Shown here one piece after another: positions 43,921 to 52,372 of a stretch of 64,000 nucleotides of DNA. A program made the position numbers and the translations under genes. Within the stretch, counting starts at the first letter, position 1. Each line of letters opens with the position of its first letter. Where the stretch lies: positions 2,629,734 through 2,693,733 of the forward strand of contig NZ_AQXI01000001.1 of NCBI RefSeq assembly GCF_000376445.1, given 5' to 3'. The notes beneath the pieces are model-generated. The model was not told where the DNA came from. It did no database searches and was given only the letters and a program-made list of their open reading frames with translations. The DNA comes from Haladaptatus paucihalophilus DX253. GTDB taxonomy: Archaea > Halobacteriota > Halobacteria > Halobacteriales > Haladaptataceae.

Positions 43921-43960
43921 AACGACAGACGTCACTGAAACCGCAACCGCACCGCGTGCT

Positions 43961-44003
43961 CACGGCGTTGCCGTTCGTTTTCGAGGGTTCTCCGAACCCT
44001 CGC
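43961..44003. repeat. Hairpin repeat unit A
   Basis: CACGGCGTTGCCGTTC followed by a 9-bp stem CGAGGGTTC-TCC-GAACCCTCG (43982-44002). Related to unit B at 44089. Confidence 0.6.
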
Positions 44004-44088
44004 ACGCCACACCCTCCCCAACCGATTCCTTCGCATTCGCTCAGTCATCCCTCGCGTGATAACCAGCTAGTCCCTCGGCCCGACGGCT

Positions 44089-44131
44089 CGCGGCGTTGCC
44101 GCTCACTTCCGAGGTTTCAGAGAAACCTCGC
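44089..44131. repeat. Hairpin repeat unit B
   Basis: CGCGGCGTTGCCGCTC followed by stem CGAGGTTTC-AGA-GAAACCTCG (44110-44130). Same lead sequence and stem design as unit A, with compensated changes (GGTTC/GAACC versus GTTTC/GAAAC). Confidence 0.6.
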
Positions 44132-44399
44132 TGGCCTCGGGACTGCTGGCGCACGCGCCGGGGACGCTTGGTCCGTATCACGAACCTGTCTTCTGCCGCG
44201 GCGCGCGCTGACGTGGCGTTCGAAAACTCCATCGCCCCCGAAGCGAATCTTCCGAAAAGTCGATTGTGGGAACTATTTCACACTGAAAGCTACTAAATCA
44301 CACTGTAACCTACTAAACGTCGGACTGTCGAATTTCGGGTGAACAACCGCTCGCGTTGGTCACCAGCATTGATTTGTCAGATACCATCGTAGAGGGGGT

Positions 44400-45911
44400 A
44401 TGCGCGTGGGGGGTGTGGTAGCCGCGGTTCTCGTGTGCGCCACGCTAGTTGGTGGGGGAGTGGTGAGCAAACAGGCCGCGGAGCAGTCCGGTATCGACGT
44501 GTTCGCGCCGGACGACAGGCTGGCACCGGGCGAGGAGACGCAACTGAAACTCGTCGTGACGAACGACGGAACGGAACCGGTCAACGCCGCGACGGTCGAA
44601 GTCGGGGACCAAAACGCCCCGGTTCGGGTGTTGACGAACCGCGCTCCGGTCGGGACGGTTCCGCCCGGAGCGCAGCGGCCGGTTTCGGTTCGGATTCGCG
44701 TCGGCGAGCAGGCGACGCCGGGGGAGTACACGCTGCCGGTTCGGGTCAGCTACGACGCGGCGTCCGGGGGGGAAACCGTCGTCCGGTACGTCACCGTTCG
44801 GGTCGAGCGACGGCCGCGGTTTCGCGTCGTGAACACGACGGTCAACGCCAGCGCGGGCGGGACGGGGACGCTCTCGCTTGCAGTTCGGAACGCCGGAACG
44901 GTCGGCGCGTTCGATTCCAGCGTCGTGGTCAATTCGACCGATTCGGGCATCCGGTTCGGGAACAACGCCACGACGGCCCAAACCTCGGTCGGCGAGTGGT
45001 TGCGCGGCGACACGAAGTACGTCGAATTCCCGTTGCAGGTCGGCCCGGACACCGCGCGCAACGTCACGGCGCAGGTTCGCGTCGCGTACGAGAGCAGGAC
45101 CGGCCAGCGTCGAGTTTCGGACCCGCTGTTCATCGGCATCCGACCCGAGGGCAAACCGTCGTTCGCACTCCGGAACGTGACGAGCACGGTCCGCGTCGGC
45201 GACACGGGTGCGGTTACGGGCCGGGTCGTGAACACCGGTGCGCGGACCGTCGAGGACGCGACGCTCGTCTTTCAGCCGTCGAACGGTACCGCGTTGCGCC
45301 CCGAGGAAACCCGGTTCCCGCTCGGTACCCTCCGGAACAACAGCTCGCGGCGGTTCCGATTCGAGGTGGACGCGACGAACGCCACGAACCCCGGTCCTCG
45401 GGACTTCACCGCCAGGGTCACCTACCGCGACGGGAGCGGCGAGCGGCGCGTGAGCGACCCGATTTCGATGCCGGTGCGTGTCGAACAGCGACGTGAGCCG
45501 TTCGTCGTCACCGCGACGGACGCGAACTTCACCGTGGATTCGAGCGGGACGCTTCGGGTGCGGGTGCGGAACAACGCGGGAGAACGGCTCTCGAACGTGA
45601 CGGCGAAACTGTTGGTTTCGGACCCCCTGTCGAGCGACGACAGCGAGTCGTACATCGGCGTGCTCGGCCCCAACAACTCGATGTCGGCGTCGTTCCAGTT
45701 GACGGTGAGCGGCGACGCGATTCCCGACCGGCATCCCGTCGCCGTCGTCCTCACCTACGAGACGCCGAACGGCGACCGTCGAGAGGCGGGACCGTACGCG
45801 GTTCCGGTGACGATTCGACGCCAGTCCGGCGTCGGGTCGTCCGTGCTGTCGGTCGCGGCCGCCGTCGTCGTCCTGCTTCTCGGCGTCGCGTGGTGGCTCT
45901 GGCGGCGGTAG
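44400..45911 (+). CDS. Secreted CARDB/COG1361-type repeat protein with C-terminal anchor
   Basis: 503 aa. N-terminal signal peptide (VGGVVAAVLVCATLVGGG) and a C-terminal TM helix (VLSVAAAVVVLLLGVAWWLW) with RR at the end. In between lie about four ~100-residue beta-sandwich repeats typical of CARDB/NEW3-like adhesive or S-layer-like modules (DGTEPVNAATVEVGD, VRNAGTVGAFDSSVVVN, VNTGARTVEDATLVFQ, VRNNAGERLSNVTAKL). Located outside the cell. It converges with an ABC-2 exporter; in many haloarchaea such proteins neighbour ABC-2 exporters, so they may act together. Confidence 0.82.
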   Translation: MRVGGVVAAVLVCATLVGGGVVSKQAAEQSGIDVFAPDDRLAPGEETQLKLVVTNDGTEPVNAATVEVGDQNAPVRVLTNRAPVGTVPPGAQRPVSVRIRVGEQATPGEYTLPVRVSYDAASGGETVVRYVTVRVERRPRFRVVNTTVNASAGGTGTLSLAVRNAGTVGAFDSSVVVNSTDSGIRFGNNATTAQTSVGEWLRGDTKYVEFPLQVGPDTARNVTAQVRVAYESRTGQRRVSDPLFIGIRPEGKPSFALRNVTSTVRVGDTGAVTGRVVNTGARTVEDATLVFQPSNGTALRPEETRFPLGTLRNNSSRRFRFEVDATNATNPGPRDFTARVTYRDGSGERRVSDPISMPVRVEQRREPFVVTATDANFTVDSSGTLRVRVRNNAGERLSNVTAKLLVSDPLSSDDSESYIGVLGPNNSMSASFQLTVSGDAIPDRHPVAVVLTYETPNGDRREAGPYAVPVTIRRQSGVGSSVLSVAAAVVVLLLGVAWWLWRR

Positions 45912-45916
45912 TCCGG

Positions 45917-46711
45917 TCACACGTCCCGCCGTTCGAACAGCTCCGCGCTCACGACGAGCAGGGCGACGGCGGCGACGGCGAGCACCGCGAAATCGTCGGC
46001 GGACACGGTTCCGTCGGTCAGTATCTTCCCCACGTCGAAGTAGCGGGTGAACGCGAAATCTCCGATCCATTCGTAATCCGTCCCGAAGGTGACGGTATCG
46101 ACGAGGAACATTCCGAATATCGCGCCGACGCCGACCGTCCGGGCGCGGCGTGCCGTGTCGAATCGCACCGAGGCGACCATTCCGAGGCTCGCGCACGCGA
46201 GGAAGTAGACGATGGAGTAGGCGTGCAGGGCGAGCAGGTATCCGGGGTCGAGGAACTCGCCGATGAACTCGACGCTGACGTACACCGAGAGGAAGGTGAA
46301 CGCGTTGACGGCGAGCATGCTCGGAATGAGCGCGAGGTACTTTCCCATGACGAGGCGGGTTCGCGTGACCGGGTGGGCGAGCACCAGTTCGAGCGTGCCG
46401 TTCTCCATCTCCTTTGCGACGCTCGAAGCACCGGCGTACGCGTAGTAGATTCCGAGACCGAGGAGCCACGCGATTTGATAGAACTGCGAGGCGAGGTAGC
46501 CGTCGATGGTCGTGATGCTATCGACGTCGCCGATGAACGCGCGGCGCGCCTCCTCCGGCAAGTTCTGGATGTACGCATCGAGGTTGACGCCGGACTGCTG
46601 AATCGACGGGAACAGCGCGATGGTGAGCACGACGAAGGCGATGAGCGACCCCGACAGCAACAGCGTTCCGCGGACGCGCCGCCCCATCTCGAAGTTCGTT
46701 ATCTCGAACAT
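45917..46711 (-). CDS. ABC-2 type transporter permease
   Basis: 264 aa, six hydrophobic segments. LLLSGSLIAFVVLTIALFPS at the N-terminus, then SVAKEMENGTLELVLAHPVTRTRLVMGKYLALIP, the usual loop after TM2 of ABC-2 permeases. It follows the ATPase gene in the same direction with 39 nt between them. Exports an unknown substrate. Confidence 0.85.
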   Translation of the reverse strand: MFEITNFEMGRRVRGTLLLSGSLIAFVVLTIALFPSIQQSGVNLDAYIQNLPEEARRAFIGDVDSITTIDGYLASQFYQIAWLLGLGIYYAYAGASSVAKEMENGTLELVLAHPVTRTRLVMGKYLALIPSMLAVNAFTFLSVYVSVEFIGEFLDPGYLLALHAYSIVYFLACASLGMVASVRFDTARRARTVGVGAIFGMFLVDTVTFGTDYEWIGDFAFTRYFDVGKILTDGTVSADDFAVLAVAAVALLVVSAELFERRDV

Positions 46712-46750
46712 CGCGCCGGTCTTCTCCCCATTCGGATTTGCATGGCTCCT

Positions 46751-47692
46751 TCACGTTCCCCCGTAAAACTCCATGAACACGTCTTCGAGCGAGGTCTCCT
46801 CGACCTCCAAATCCAGAACCGAGTAGCGGTCGAGCACGTCCACGAGACCGTCGAAGTTCTCGGTGACGACCAGCCGGTAGTAGCCGTCCGGGTCGAGGTC
46901 GCTGCTTAGCGCCCCGTCGAACAACAGGTCGTCCGGCGGCGGGTCCTCCGCGAGGTCGAGGCGCACGATTTTGCCGCTTTTGGCCAGCAGTTCGCCGATG
47001 TTCTCCAGCGCGACGAGTCGCCCGTCGCGGATGATTCCCACGCGGTCACACACCTTTCGAACCTCGCTGAGGACGTGCGTCGAGAACAGCACCGTGACGC
47101 CGCGGTCGCGCTCCGCGAGCAACAGTTCGTACAGGGCGTTCTGTGCGAGCGGGTCGAGTCCCGCCGTCGGTTCGTCCATGATGAGGAGGTCCGGGTCGTG
47201 CATGAACGCCTGCACGAGCGCGAGTTTCTGTCGGTTCCCGCGGGAGTAGTTTTTCACGGCTCGGTCGATGGGGACCGGAAACCGGTCGAGCAACTCCTCG
47301 CGGCGCTCGTCGCCGGACAGCGTGGCGAAGTAATCGAGCAACTCCGCTCCGGTGACGTTCTCGTAGACAGTCGCGTCGCCGGGGACGTAGCCGATTCGGC
47401 CTTCCACGCTTCGCGTTCGCTCGGTGATTGTGTGTCCGAGAACCTGCGCGGTCCCGCTCGTCGGCTTCAGCAGGCCGAGCAGGAGTCGAATCGCGGTCGA
47501 TTTTCCCGCCCCGTTCGGCCCGAGAAAGCCGAATATCTCGCCCGATTCGACGGCGAACGTCAGGTCCTCGACGCCGCGAACGTCTCCGTAATACTTGGTC
47601 AACTCCTCGATGGCGATGGGTTCCGGCGCGGACACCGACGAATGAACGCCCGCGAGCGACTTATACGGTTCGCCGAACGTATCAGAGATCAT
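46751..47692 (-). CDS. ABC-2 transporter ATPase
   Basis: 313 aa. Walker A GPNGAGKSTA, Q-loop, signature YSRGNRQKLALVQAF (variant of LSGGQ), Walker B LLIMDEPTAGLDPLAQ and H-switch FSTHVLSEV. CcmA/NatA-like exporter ATPase. It is divergent from the CHAT module copy 2 (68 nt between starts). Confidence 0.9.
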   Translation of the reverse strand: MISDTFGEPYKSLAGVHSSVSAPEPIAIEELTKYYGDVRGVEDLTFAVESGEIFGFLGPNGAGKSTAIRLLLGLLKPTSGTAQVLGHTITERTRSVEGRIGYVPGDATVYENVTGAELLDYFATLSGDERREELLDRFPVPIDRAVKNYSRGNRQKLALVQAFMHDPDLLIMDEPTAGLDPLAQNALYELLLAERDRGVTVLFSTHVLSEVRKVCDRVGIIRDGRLVALENIGELLAKSGKIVRLDLAEDPPPDDLLFDGALSSDLDPDGYYRLVVTENFDGLVDVLDRYSVLDLEVEETSLEDVFMEFYGGT

Positions 47693-47725
47693 ATTTGTTT
47701 TCCGGCAGAGCTGACCGAGCTCCAG

Positions 47726-47736
47726 AAATTTTATTT
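47726..47736 (+). promoter_or_regulatory. TATA-like box for CHAT module copy 2
   Basis: AATTTTATTTC about 28 nt upstream of the ATG at 47761. The 68-nt gap is shared with the divergent ABC ATPase. Confidence 0.4.
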
Positions 47737-47760
47737 CAACATCTGACTTTCTCCTTACTA

Positions 47761-48447
47761 ATGGTTTCTCGCCTCAGGTTTCGAAACGAGTCGGGCGAGG
47801 GTTCCTCCGTCCGGGACGTGACGTTCAGGGAGTGGCTTTCCGGGTTGAAAGTCAGTGGCAGTAACTTGCTCGTCACGGGCGAGGTTCCCGAAACCACCAG
47901 CGCCGAGTTTAGCCGGACGCTCTTCGGACAGGGGAGACGAACGCGCATCCTCGGACTCCTCAATCCGGCGACGCCCGCCGCCGAGTCGTATCTCCCGGGT
48001 TCGCCCGACAGTCCGGGGACGCAGATCATCGACCGACGGCCGAACGACCGCGGGACGACGGCGACCTGTTCGAACGTCCACCGTCCGATGATCGACCGCC
48101 AGACGTTTCGCTCGGAGATCGTCTCCGCCATCGGCGTCCACGAGGAGCGAAACGGCGGCTTCGAACCCGCCGAGTTGCGCCTCGGTGTCGATTCGGTCGA
48201 GCTGTTGGAGGTGAACGACGACCTCGTTTCGGTCGGACAGTTCCTCCGGGGGCTTACCGCCCTCGTTCGCGGCGTTCACGGAATGGCACACTATCACCTT
48301 CGCGTCCCGGATGATGACCCGTTGGTGGAGGAACTATCGCCGCTGTTCGACGCCCGTATCGAACTTCGGAAGCGACCGGGATGGGCCGAACAACGGTGGC
48401 ACGTCCCGGAACTCGGTGAGACTACCCACTGGGTAGAATTATCATAG
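47761..48447 (+). CDS. CHAT-module partner protein A, copy 2
   Basis: 228 aa from ATG 47761. Homologous to 8040-8741 over its whole length, with GSNLLVTGEV, RTLFG, AIGVHEERNGGFEPAELRLGVDS and RGVHGMAHYHLRVPDDDPLVEELSPLFDARIELRKR-type blocks (kept in the same order). The strand-loop LLVTGEV lacks the GK[ST] of a Walker A. It is followed after 20 nt by the CHAT gene. No TM or signal. Possibly a nucleotide-free RecA-like sensor of the CHAT partner (inference). Confidence 0.8.
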   Translation: MVSRLRFRNESGEGSSVRDVTFREWLSGLKVSGSNLLVTGEVPETTSAEFSRTLFGQGRRTRILGLLNPATPAAESYLPGSPDSPGTQIIDRRPNDRGTTATCSNVHRPMIDRQTFRSEIVSAIGVHEERNGGFEPAELRLGVDSVELLEVNDDLVSVGQFLRGLTALVRGVHGMAHYHLRVPDDDPLVEELSPLFDARIELRKRPGWAEQRWHVPELGETTHWVELS

Positions 48448-48467
48448 CTGACCATACTACTGTTACC

Positions 48468-50549
48468 ATGGAGTTTCGGCGGCACGCGGAACACGACGGA
48501 CTCGACATCTACGACCCCATCGAGAACGTTCGGTTCGCGCTGTTTACGTCCGCGTCCGTAGACCCGACGCCGGTCGATACGTCGCCGTTTTACTTTCCGG
48601 TCGATGCCGCCGTCGAAATCGTGACGCCGATGCTCGAAGTCCCGAAAGCCGTGCCCATCACGGTTCGTCAACAGGACGGGACGATGATGGTCGAGACGTC
48701 GGACGAACGGGACCGAACCCTCGGTTCGGACGCGTATCTCGTCGAGGTGAGTACGGCACCGATGAAGCTCTACTTCCTCGTGGACGGACGAATGACCATC
48801 GAGCACGGCGACGATACCGTCCGCTTTTCGTTCGACGCGACGACGGCGGTTCGCGTCGGCGCGCGCTCCTTTCACGACCGCCCGGCGGGGACGATAACCG
48901 TCACGGACGACGTTCGTGACGTGATGCGCGCCGTCTCGCTGTTCGGGTCGGCGCTGAAGACGCTCTCGCCGGAACGGTCGTTTCCGACGCTCCGCGGCCA
49001 TCCACCGCTCGTCGAACGAGGTGAGACGTTTTCCGTGCCGAACGGACTCGGACCGGCGGCGACGGACGTCGAACTGGTCGTTCCACCCGACCGCGAACAC
49101 GTCTTCCCCGTCGTCTCGCTCGCGTACTATCTCGGTGCGACGGTCGTTCCGGGGCACGACCCGCGTCTCGTCGCGGGGTCGTTCGAGCGGTCGCTCGACG
49201 GACCCGGCGGGTACGTCGAAACGGTCAACCGCGTCCTCAGACAGACGTTCTTTCTCGACTGTCTCACGCGGACGGAGGGCTACTACAAGGTCGAACTGCA
49301 CGAGCGCGAGCGGGTCGAACCGCTGGTGGACCTCGATTTCGCCGACCTGTACGAAACGCCGCTCCCGGAGCGTCTCGCGGTTTACCTGTCCGTTCCGTTC
49401 GAAACGCTCGAACCGCACATCCCGAATTGGCGGTTGGGCGTTGACCTAACGCCGACGATCCAAAACGCCGAGTACATGCCGCACATCGCTCGTGACCTCG
49501 CGCTCGTTCGCATTCCCGACAAACCGACCTCGAAGACGGTCAAACCGATGTCCGACGCACAGTCGGAGTTCTTCCGTGCGCCCTCGTCGGAGGTCTTGGT
49601 TCGCGGAGCGAGCGGATGGGACACCGTAGACGGTCGGGACGTGTTTCAGGTGGACCCGATGCCGAACGTGATCGGGCAGGCGTGGGCCGGTCCGGGGTAT
49701 CCGCTCACGGTCAACAAACTCGACGTGAGCGCGCTTCGACAGCGTATCGACCGTCGCCCGTCGAACGAAACTATCGACATTCACGTCGTCTGCAACGACG
49801 AGCACATGCGGGAGGAAGACGTCGTTCGAGAACTGTACGGCTTGCGCGACCTGCTCGATTTCGACGTGACCGCCCACTACGACCTGTCGCGCGACGAGCT
49901 TACCGACCTGTTAGCGAAACCGGCGGACTTCATCCACTACATCGGCCACGTCGATGAGAACGGTATCCTGTGTGCCGACGGGTCGCTCGACGTGAAATCA
50001 ATCTCCGAAGTCGGCGTCTCCGCGTTTCTCCTGAACGCCTGCCAATCCTACGAACAGGGACGCGAACTGATCACGAAGGGAAGCCGCGGCGGTGTCGTGA
50101 CGCTCTCGCCGGTCGGGAATCCGATGGCGACGGAGCTCGGACGGACGCTGGCCCGTCTCCTCAATTGCGGGTTCCCGCTTCGACCGGCGCTGTCGATCGC
50201 ACAGCGACACTCGGCACACGGCTATCAGTACACCGTCTTGGGCGACGGCGGCTTGTCGCTCGTCCAGAGCGAGCGAGGAAGTCCGCAACACTTGAAAATC
50301 GAACGGGTTGGGGAGAACCGATTCGAAGTCGAGGTCAGCATGTATCCGACTGACCTGTTCGGGTTCGGCTCTCACACCAATTTCCACCCCAGTTGGTCCC
50401 ATCAACGGTTTCTTAGCACCTCGCCGGTGACGACGCTCGCGCTGACCGAGGAGGAACTCCGTGCGGAGTTCTCCGACCAGCTCATACCGATAGAAGCCAA
50501 CGGGGAACTGCGGTGGAGCGACGAGCTGTGTCTGTCCGAAATCGAATAG
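48468..50549 (+). CDS. CHAT-domain protease-like protein, copy 2
   Basis: 693 aa from ATG 48468. N-terminal ~430 residues are shared with copy 1 (YYLGATVVPGH, LVAGSFERSLDG, VLRQTFFLDCLTRTEG, RLAVYLSVPFETL). CHAT domain from ~430: IHVVCNDEHM, catalytic His in FIHYIGHVDENG (H494), Cys in FLLNACQSYEQG (C525), RGGVVTLSPV, then LARLLNCGFPLRPALSIAQ. Both catalytic residues are present and 31 residues apart, as in copy 1. It is GC-rich throughout, unlike copy 1. Ends at the stop of the convergent 44-aa gene with no gap. Confidence 0.87.
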   Translation: MEFRRHAEHDGLDIYDPIENVRFALFTSASVDPTPVDTSPFYFPVDAAVEIVTPMLEVPKAVPITVRQQDGTMMVETSDERDRTLGSDAYLVEVSTAPMKLYFLVDGRMTIEHGDDTVRFSFDATTAVRVGARSFHDRPAGTITVTDDVRDVMRAVSLFGSALKTLSPERSFPTLRGHPPLVERGETFSVPNGLGPAATDVELVVPPDREHVFPVVSLAYYLGATVVPGHDPRLVAGSFERSLDGPGGYVETVNRVLRQTFFLDCLTRTEGYYKVELHERERVEPLVDLDFADLYETPLPERLAVYLSVPFETLEPHIPNWRLGVDLTPTIQNAEYMPHIARDLALVRIPDKPTSKTVKPMSDAQSEFFRAPSSEVLVRGASGWDTVDGRDVFQVDPMPNVIGQAWAGPGYPLTVNKLDVSALRQRIDRRPSNETIDIHVVCNDEHMREEDVVRELYGLRDLLDFDVTAHYDLSRDELTDLLAKPADFIHYIGHVDENGILCADGSLDVKSISEVGVSAFLLNACQSYEQGRELITKGSRGGVVTLSPVGNPMATELGRTLARLLNCGFPLRPALSIAQRHSAHGYQYTVLGDGGLSLVQSERGSPQHLKIERVGENRFEVEVSMYPTDLFGFGSHTNFHPSWSHQRFLSTSPVTTLALTEEELRAEFSDQLIPIEANGELRWSDELCLSEIE

Positions 50550-50684
50550 TTACGGCCCGGAGTTTGCCCCACTCCCCGCGAGTACCGTTCCGAACTGCAG
50601 CACCAGCAAGCTGAGGGTGAACAGGACGCCGAGCAATCGGGGGTGATCTGCCAGTTTTCCACGTACCGCGTCTTTTTGCGACAT
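50550..50684 (-). CDS. 44-aa hydrophobic peptide convergent to CHAT gene, copy 2
   Basis: 44 codons plus TAA from ATG 50684. MSQKDAVRGKLADHPRLLG, then hydrophobic VLFTLSLLVLQFGTVLAG, and end NSGP. Same length, HPR motif and end as the peptide at 10880-11014. Its stop abuts the CHAT stop with no base between. An AT-rich upstream stretch (about 50708-50720) may be its TATA region, giving a leaderless mRNA. Function unknown; likely membrane-inserted. Confidence 0.78.
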   Translation of the reverse strand: MSQKDAVRGKLADHPRLLGVLFTLSLLVLQFGTVLAGSGANSGP

Positions 50685-50792
50685 CACGTGCAAACCGTGC
50701 TTTCGATATGAATTATAATTTTTTTAATAATACATAACAAATATTAATTACAATTATTATAATAAAAATGCATTAATTTGTTTTGCGGATTC
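50685..50792. other. Very AT-rich gap between peptide and regulator genes
   Basis: About 108 nt, in large part A/T only (e.g. AATTATAATTTTTTTAATAA around 50711-50730). No gene. It holds the promoter of the 44-aa gene and the terminator of the regulator. Confidence 0.6.
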
Positions 50793-51143
50793 TCATTGGG
50801 AGAATCCATCGATAGCGTCCGAAATGGGATCTTTGAGTTCGTGGATTACGTCGTCGAGTTCGTCGGACAGTCGCTGAAGCAGTCGGGCGTGCGTCGTCGT
50901 GGCGAGCGTATATTCGGGGTGTGAACCCCCCGTCTCTACCGTTTTCACCAGTTCGAGTTCGAGGAGGTCGTCCCGGTGGGCCGTCCACGTGCTCGGGGCG
51001 GTTCCGGCGTGGTCTACCAACTCCGTCGCGCTGAAACTCTCGTTCGGGTCGTCCGCGAGTACCGCGAGAAACTTCATTCGCGCCGGATAGGTGAACACCT
51101 GTGCGAGGGGAGGTGCGGTGAGGTCGGCCTCGGAGGGACGCAT
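50793..51143 (-). CDS. Winged-helix (ArsR/MarR-like) regulator beside CHAT copy 2
   Basis: 116 aa from ATG 51143 (MRPSEADLTAPPLAQVF). HTH wing region FTYPARMKFLAVLADDPNESFSATELVDHAG, then TAPSTWTAHRDDLLELELVKTVE, a helix-wing-helix pattern of haloarchaeal winged-helix proteins (HTH_20-like). C-terminal helix LLQRLSDELDDVIHEL likely dimerises. Two GTTTGAAAA direct repeats lie just upstream (51165-51173, 51188-51196). It is upstream of and in the same direction as the 44-aa gene. Confidence 0.75.
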   Translation of the reverse strand: MRPSEADLTAPPLAQVFTYPARMKFLAVLADDPNESFSATELVDHAGTAPSTWTAHRDDLLELELVKTVETGGSHPEYTLATTTHARLLQRLSDELDDVIHELKDPISDAIDGFSQ

Positions 51144-51598
51144 ATGGTATGCTATTCCATGTTTGTTTGAAAACAGTGTCGAAGTTCGTTTGAAAAAGAA
51201 AGAGGTTAACATACGGCCAAATGAATGGAAAATTTTTAGACAATGTGGTCTGTATCACCCCTTGGATGCGTGAGAAGTGCACGAATCGCCGGTACAAACG
51301 CACGCCACTCTCCGCTGGTCACCGCCACTCAACCAGTACCGGAGTACGTCAAACTGCGACACACCGTTCGTATCGGCGGCCGTGTCGGCACGCATCCTGT
51401 CACTGCCTACCGGTCGGGATACTTCGCCACACCTGACCGGTCGCACCTTTTGTTTGGTCTCCTCTGACGGTTTCGTGCGTCGGTTTCTCCGTTGAATCGG
51501 CGCGTCCCCCGCTTTCATCAGTGTCTTTCTCTCGCCGTTCCTCTATCCGTCGTGGAAATACCTGTATTTTTAACTGATGACGACCGGAGTCTAAAACG
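51144..51598. other. 455-nt gap upstream of MinD-like gene
   Basis: Region between the regulator start (minus) and the MinD-like start (plus). It starts AT-rich with two GTTTGAAAA repeats, then continues GC-rich with no recognised gene; short frames on both strands overlap. Confidence 0.5.
51165..51196. promoter_or_regulatory. GTTTGAAAA direct repeats
   Basis: GTTTGAAAA occurs at 51165-51173 and 51188-51196, 23 bp start to start, i.e. 22-53 nt upstream of the regulator ATG. Candidate autoregulation site and possible operator for the divergent region. Confidence 0.4.
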
Positions 51599-52372
51599 AT
51601 GGTCGAGGCGTTTGCGGTCGCGAGCGGGAAAGGTGGCACCGGCAAGACCACGAGCACGCTCTCCCTCGGGATGGCGCTGGCCGAGGAGTACGACGTGACG
51701 GTCGTCGATGCCGACACTGGCATGGCGAACCTCCTGTTTCACACGGGACTGACCGACGCGGAGACGACGCTCCACGACTTGCTCATCGGGGACAGCGACG
51801 CGTCGGTCGAAGAGGCCGTCTACGAACGGTTCGGGATGCGCGTCGTCCCCTGTGGAACGAGCCTTGCCGCGTTCGAGCGTGCCGACCCGGACCGGTTACA
51901 GGACGTCGTGGCGACGCTGGCCGCGGAGACGGACGTGCTCTTGCTCGACTCGCCCGCCGCGCTCGGAAGCAAGAGCGCGATTCTCCCCATCGTCCTCGCC
52001 GACCGAATCGTCGTCGTCCTCCAACCCACGATACCCTCCCTGAGCGACGGGCTGAAGGTCCAAGAGTACGCTCGCTCGTACGGCACCGGAACCGCGGGGG
52101 TGCTGTTCAACAAGGTTCACGACGACGAGGACGTGCGTCCGATAGCGGACAAGAGCGAGCGGTATTTCGACGGGCCGACGCTCGCGGCGGTCCCCGACGA
52201 CCACGCGGCGCGGGCGGCCCGTCGGGCGGGAAAACCGCTCCTCGCGCACGCGCCCGAGAGCGCGGCCGCGAGCGCCTACCGCGATGCCGCCACAACCCTC
52301 GACGTTCGGACCGGCGAGTCGGAACGCGTCGCCAAACGCTTCCGCAGTGCGGTCATCCCCGACGCACCATGA
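51599..52372 (+). CDS. MinD/ParA-like ATPase
   Basis: 257 aa. Deviant Walker A SGKGGTGKTT (K11, K16), VVDADTGMANLLFH and VLLLDSPAAL. MinD-like, possibly one of the several haloarchaeal MinD homologues (MinD2/4-like). It overlaps by 4 nt (ATGA) with the next gene. MinD proteins in haloarchaea position motility and chemotaxis arrays at the cell poles. Which paralogue this is cannot be told. Confidence 0.88.
   Translation: MVEAFAVASGKGGTGKTTSTLSLGMALAEEYDVTVVDADTGMANLLFHTGLTDAETTLHDLLIGDSDASVEEAVYERFGMRVVPCGTSLAAFERADPDRLQDVVATLAAETDVLLLDSPAALGSKSAILPIVLADRIVVVLQPTIPSLSDGLKVQEYARSYGTGTAGVLFNKVHDDEDVRPIADKSERYFDGPTLAAVPDDHAARAARRAGKPLLAHAPESAAASAYRDAATTLDVRTGESERVAKRFRSAVIPDAP

Larger units (their letters stand above)
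43736..44399. other. 664-nt gap with repeats and hairpins
   Basis: No gene recognised. It holds short tandem repeats (14 bp x3), two similar hairpins (43982-44002 and 44110-44130) and GC-rich low-information sequence. The last ~50 nt before 44400 hold the promoter of the CARDB gene. Confidence 0.5.

Noticed and set aside
44445-46469. 674-aa open frame on the minus strand
   Set aside because: Antisense to the CARDB protein, and out of frame across the ABC-2 permease; Arg-rich translation typical of a shadow frame.
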